The position numbers and the translations under genes were made by a program. Shown piece after piece: positions 23,901 through 29,900 of a stretch of 64,000 nt of DNA. Each line of letters starts with the position of its first letter. The first letter of the stretch is position 1. The notes beneath the pieces are model-generated. The model saw only the letters and a program-made list of their open reading frames with translations. It did no database searches and had not been told where the DNA came from. The DNA is taken from assembly GCF_905220565.1 (NCBI RefSeq), contig NC_059417.1:11394518-11458517 (forward strand), given 5' to 3'. The stretch is from Melitaea cinxia. Its lineage: Eukaryota; Arthropoda; Insecta; Lepidoptera; Nymphalidae.

Positions 23901-26900
23901 AGCCGACCGATGGCGGGATAACCATCCAACTGCTGGCTTTGAAATACACAGGCCGAAGACGGGCAGCAGCGTCTTCGGTGCGACAAAGCCAGTACTGCGG
24001 TCACCAACCCGCCTGCCCAGCGTGGTGACTATGGGCAAAACACATGAGTTCACGTTATTTTTGGCGTAAACTTGTGGAGGCCTATGTCCAGCAGTGGACT
24101 GTATAGGCTGTAATGATATTGATTGTAAGATTGTAGGTTGTAGGGGCTGATCTCTGGAACTAATAAACTAATTTTGGAAGTACTTTAACTTATAGAAAGC
24201 TAAATTATTTCCGAGTCATTTCAGCTGGACATAGGCCTTCACAAGTTCGTGCCAAGCATTATGGCGCGAACTCATATGTGTGACGCTGGGCAGGCGGGTT
24301 GGAATTATATTGATATTAGATCGAGTATCACAGGCTATATTGCGTGTTGTATCCAGTTTTCAGTCCGAAAACTTAACATTGATTAAACAAGTCGTAAAAA
24401 AAGAACTATCGTACAGAATGATTTTATTAAGAGTTTTTACCTAACGATTAAAGAACCCTAAAATAGCGATACAATCGAGCAAAAAAAAATTAAATTTATT
24501 ATGTATTCTTAGCGCCTTCATTAATATTAATTTACAGCAACCTAGTCGACGGCTTTACTTGTTCTTCGAAGTAAGTCCTACAAGGACGTACACACAGATA
24601 CTAAACAAATATGCAATTTATTTAAAACAAAATTGTGTCACAGAGTTCGTGGTCGTACTCCTATGAAACGACTTGGCCGATTCGTTTATTTTTCTGTGTA
24701 TATTTGGGCTATAGGCTAAATAACATTAGGCTACATTGGGTAATTTACCTGTAATGTTTATAGCGATGAATAAATATAAAATAAGCAAGGCCGATATAGC
24801 ATAACATACATACAAAGTTTTCTCCTGGTTTCGTGCAGGTAAAGCTGAGAATGAAAGCTAGTACATAGTAATCAAAACTGTATGCACGCACAGACAGACA
24901 TCTAAATTTAATATATACATAATTATGTAGTTATTAAATAATTAGTCCGCGACACGCAGACGATACATGGCTGTGATAAGCCGTGAGTACGTTTATACAT
25001 TCCGTTTATTTTAAGATATTCCGCAATCATAATTAATGATTTAATTTTTTTCTGTCTTTAGAAACAATAATAATTTATTTTGAGATGTTTTTAATTTTAT
25101 TACACTTGCTCAACGAGATAAGAGAAACAAAAAATTATGAATATTGTACATTTTAGTTCAAGATTTGTTATTTTGATTCATTCAGCCTGTGACTTCCATT
25201 CCACTACTCCACTGCGGGTTGTTGGATATATTCCTACTATGAGTAACGATTGTTATCAGGTATGATAGCAACTGGGACTGATAGCCATACGTGTTCTCAG
25301 AGGCATAGTGGGGACCTACAGGGACATACACTTGACCAGAAATAAATATAGAAATATAAATACGTGACCAAAGCGATAATCGAACCCACAACCGGTTTCG
25401 AGCCGACTACAACCACCCTACATTATAACGGTTACATTGAAAGGGAAAATGACAGCCTGTGTATTTCAAGGCCAGTGGTTGGATAATATTATCCCGCCAT
25501 CAGTCGGCTTTATAAGTTCCAAGGTGGTAGTGGAACTGTCTTATCCCTTAGTCGCCTCTTACTAAGCCCACGGGAAGAGAAAGGGTGGCTACATTCTTTA
25601 CTGCCGTAACCACACAGCAGGTCAGGTACCAATGTCATCTGGATATATAATTAGAACTCCGCAAATACAGGTGGCGCAAAACTAACTTTAGGGTTTGAAT
25701 GTTTAATAACTTTTTTATTTAATGGTTAATTATTATTTTAATATAAAGTATATTAATGGGGATTATTTTTGGCTTAAGTATGAAAAATTATATCCCGCAA
25801 GTGGTAATTTTCGGCTTCGCACATTCGTGCTCTTTCCAGTACATTTTGCATAACTTTACGTAAAAATTCCAGGCTTAAATTTCATTTTGAATGTTTTGTT
25901 TTAGCTGTGGTATGGTCGCTGGCCTATTTACATATACCCTTTCTTCCAAATAACCCTTAAGAAAATAGTCTGGCGCTGTTAATCCGGTGAACGTGGAGGC
26001 CAATTGAAATCGATTCTGCGCGAAATTATGCGTTCGTCAAAGAGGTGCCGTAACAGAGCCATTGCATTCCTTGTTTTTCCTTGCAACTATGGCTCCATCT
26101 TGTTGGAACCACAACTGAGGATGGTTTTCTACAGCTGGCCTCAATAAATTGTCCAGTATCGTTCGATGTTCGGCACCATTAATCGTAAATGAGGCGCCAT
26201 GTGCATTTTCAAAGAAATATGGACCAATGATCCTTTTAGATGATACACCGCACCAAACCTTAAGTGGGTGTAATTGTTGCTGATAAACTGTTCTTGGATT
26301 CTCTGTAGGCTATATCCTAGAATTTTGCTTGTTTACGAAACCATTCAAAAAGAAATGGGCTTCATCGCTCATTATCAAATTGTTAATGAAATCGCGATTT
26401 TCTTCTGCTTTTTGTCGGAATGAATTGGCATAATCAAGCCGTTGTTGGTAGTGTAACGGTTTCAATTCTTGCACAAGCTGAACCTTATACGGGAACATGT
26501 GCAATGTGTCCAAAATCCTCTGAACCAACCTCCGCGATAGCCCCAGTTGTGCCGGATGTCGTCTTGTTGATGTTTCTGGACTGTCTTGCACACTACCGAC
26601 AACACGTTGGATATTTTCTTCCGTGTGGACCGTACATGGTCTTCCGGTACATGGCAGGTGTCTTACTGTACAATGTTATCGAAAATTTTTAACCAGGCGG
26701 TTTATTGTTGGTGCTGAAGGTCCAGTACGCACGTTAAAAAACCCACGATACACACACCGCGTCACAATTGACCGTTAATTTTAAAAATAAAATTCAACAA
26801 GTATTGATCGTGGTCTGTTGTGCATTTGTTCCATTTAAAATTCCCCAAGTTTTCTTTACAAAATTCTAAAATTAAAATAAAAAATATAAATTAATTTAAA

Positions 26901-29900
26901 AAGTTATTAAACATTCAAACCCTAACGGTAGTTTTGCGCCACTCGGTAGATCTTGTCTTGTTGATTAGAAAATTCGTAACGATGGTCTCAATCCCTAATA
27001 ATATAATGCGCGATAATCGCGCAGTAATCGCGTATTTTATCGTTGCTTAAGAATTTTAATCCTTTTTACTAAATTCTCTATCGATGAAAACTACCTAAAA
27101 ATGAGTGTGTTAAGACCACACGACTGAAGTAAAACTTCTGCAAAACAGGCCTGCATAAGTAAAATAGAAAAGAACGTTACATATTGTTTTGTTTATGTAT
27201 GTATTATAGTTATTTAAATTTTCACTAGTGCTAAAAAGTACTAAGCACAGATGATTTCGCCAATATCACGTAAAATTGAGAGAACACAAAAAAAAAGATT
27301 GATTAGGGATGTCAAGATTATAGTCTCAATAGAATTTTGAAGACCATAGAAGTAGTAAATATTTGGTTGATCAAACCTCAACCTTAAAAATTCTGTTGTT
27401 ATGACAAATGTAATAAAAGGCGTGTCTAACTGAATATACAATGTCATATTCGATAATTTATTGGGTATAGTGGCTTTAAAGGTGGGTGAGATCGTAATCA
27501 AGTAATAGATATTTATTTTACTTGACTTGCTACCGGAAGTGTCGCAAAAGATTTCAGTCTACCGTGCGACAGACTTATAGCAAATAGCTCCTTTAAAATT
27601 AAACAATTTATTTTTTATTTTTACTTATCTGACGTCAACGAACGCTGTCGCCGAGCGGAAAAAATATGGCCAAGATTGTTCAGTTTTATATCATTTTGAT
27701 TTATATTCATAATAGTGATGTGTGAAGGTTATCTTCAGGTCATTTAGCAACAAGATAGGCTTTTAACTGTACCTGCTTAACTTTTAATTGACTACTAGGT
27801 GACTTTAGTTTATCGTTTTTTTTTTTTTTGACCTATCTTAATCGAAGCACTTGTTTGGAAGTTACATGACATAATATTATAAATTATGTAGATTAAAAAA
27901 AATATATTTTCAATAATATTTCTCAAAATTTCAATAAGATTTCCAATATACGGGTATATTGGCATAAAAAGTCGATCTAGTCTAGGTTGGGGTTCCAATA
28001 GGTCTCCCCAATTGGGTTGAAATCCAATCGGGCTGCTGCAAATTTTGGGCAGGATATTTCCTGCTATGCTCTACCCCTATTATGGTGGTGTATATATGGT
28101 GTTGTATGGTACATAGCTTATGGTACTCTTATACTTACTAATATCGGTATGGGGTTCTGACTCCTGCCCTCCAGACCTTCGGCAAGTTGCATGAGATCAG
28201 TTTCCAGTAAGTTCTGACCTGGTGGCAGGTTCTGTAATCTGAAATGTACAAGTTAATCAGTTGATATTGGGAACTTGAAAAATATATAGTCTGTTGGATA
28301 TTATTTGGCTGTACAAAAATAAATTAAAATAATTTCCATCCATCAAGGAAATGGGTGGGTGAAGTTAGTATTTATAGTATAAAAAATCTTACCTGGCTTT
28401 GAGCATTTCGTCTATGGGCAGGTCATCTGGTATTTGCTTTAGGTAAGGAACATTTCCCGCCAACATGAAGGACGTCACCATACCGCTGGGACCATTACCT
28501 ATAAATATATTTATTTTTTAGTATAAATATTGTCCTATAATATTAGTATATCCATAAACACCCGTGGCGTTACGCAGAGACACATTATTAACTCATAACT
28601 TAGTCTTATTGCACATAGCTGTTGTACAAATTCAAACTTAAGTTCTGAGGTTTTAATAGATGGCGTTATTGGTATTTTAAAAGCTAATGCTAGTTCTAAG
28701 ATTTATTAATAGATGGCGATGTCTGTCTTTTACATCGCGCTTACATTATGCCAAATGTAACAAGTCTTATTAAATTTGGTGGAATGTAAAATTTGTATAC
28801 CCTTAAAATATACCGTTGATGCACAAGGTTTTTTATTTATTTACAACCCTTGTTGCATCCCTCGTTTTGACCTGTCAACACCGGGTGTTATACAGCTGTC
28901 CATATGTTATATATAAAATTTTCGTGTTACAATATTAGTTACAATACTCCTTCGAAACAGCTGGATAGATTTTTATGAAATTTTGTGTGCATATAAAGTA
29001 GGTCTGAGAATCGACCAACATCTATTTTTCATACCCTTAAGTTATAAGTGGGGGGGGGGGATTAAGGGGGTTGAAAACATATATGGCAAATGCGGGTTCA
29101 GCTAGTTTGTTATAAAAACAGGTCCATCTTTGTACATTGGGAGATAACTTAGAAAATACACTTTAGAAAACACAATCTGTGGTAAATATGTCTTACTTTC
29201 TTATAGAACTTGTGCCAAAATTGTAGCATAGGGGAGGTTGGCTGATCATTCTTAATACAGATTATATCTATAATCCATATAGGATGATTAGTCTGAACTC
29301 AAAAAATTTTGTGTATTTAACATTATGCATAAGTGAATTTTTGTAATTGTTACCATTTGTTTAAAATGTTATTAATATTAAAATATAATTAATATTTTAA
29401 ATAAAGCTATTATTATTATTACTTAGAAAATTATAATTCAGTCCATATTGATATCAAAATTGAATTTTATTTCATTTTCCTCTGTCCTTTTTTCTGTATT
29501 TTGATTTAACATCACAATGAAATTACTAAATGGATTGACTAGACCTAAGTCTACACTTGAGACGAGCTACCCTTGAAAGAAAGGGATGAAGGCCAAAAAA
29601 TCTAATCGCCCGTGAAATTGAAGAGTAAAGTTTGTAACTAATTTAAACTAAAACACTTTATTTCAACATCGAAATTAACCGAAATTACAAAAGTAGTTAG
29701 AAATATTCTTTAAAACTAGGTATAACAATACTTCTGCCAGAAGATTTCACTCATCCATACAATACATGGTCACGATTCAGCCTATAACATCCCACTGTTG
29801 GGCGTAGGCCTCTTCTCCATATAGGAGAAGGATCGGAGTTTAATCCACCACGCCGCTACACTCTCTACTGTGACTAACGATCAGGTGTGTGAATTACACA

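Noticed and set aside
27241..27501. Short minus-strand open frame of 86 codons and similar small frames in AT-rich introns
   Set aside because: Composition is what is expected by chance in AT-rich DNA (Ile, Phe, Leu, Asn), with no splice or family support.
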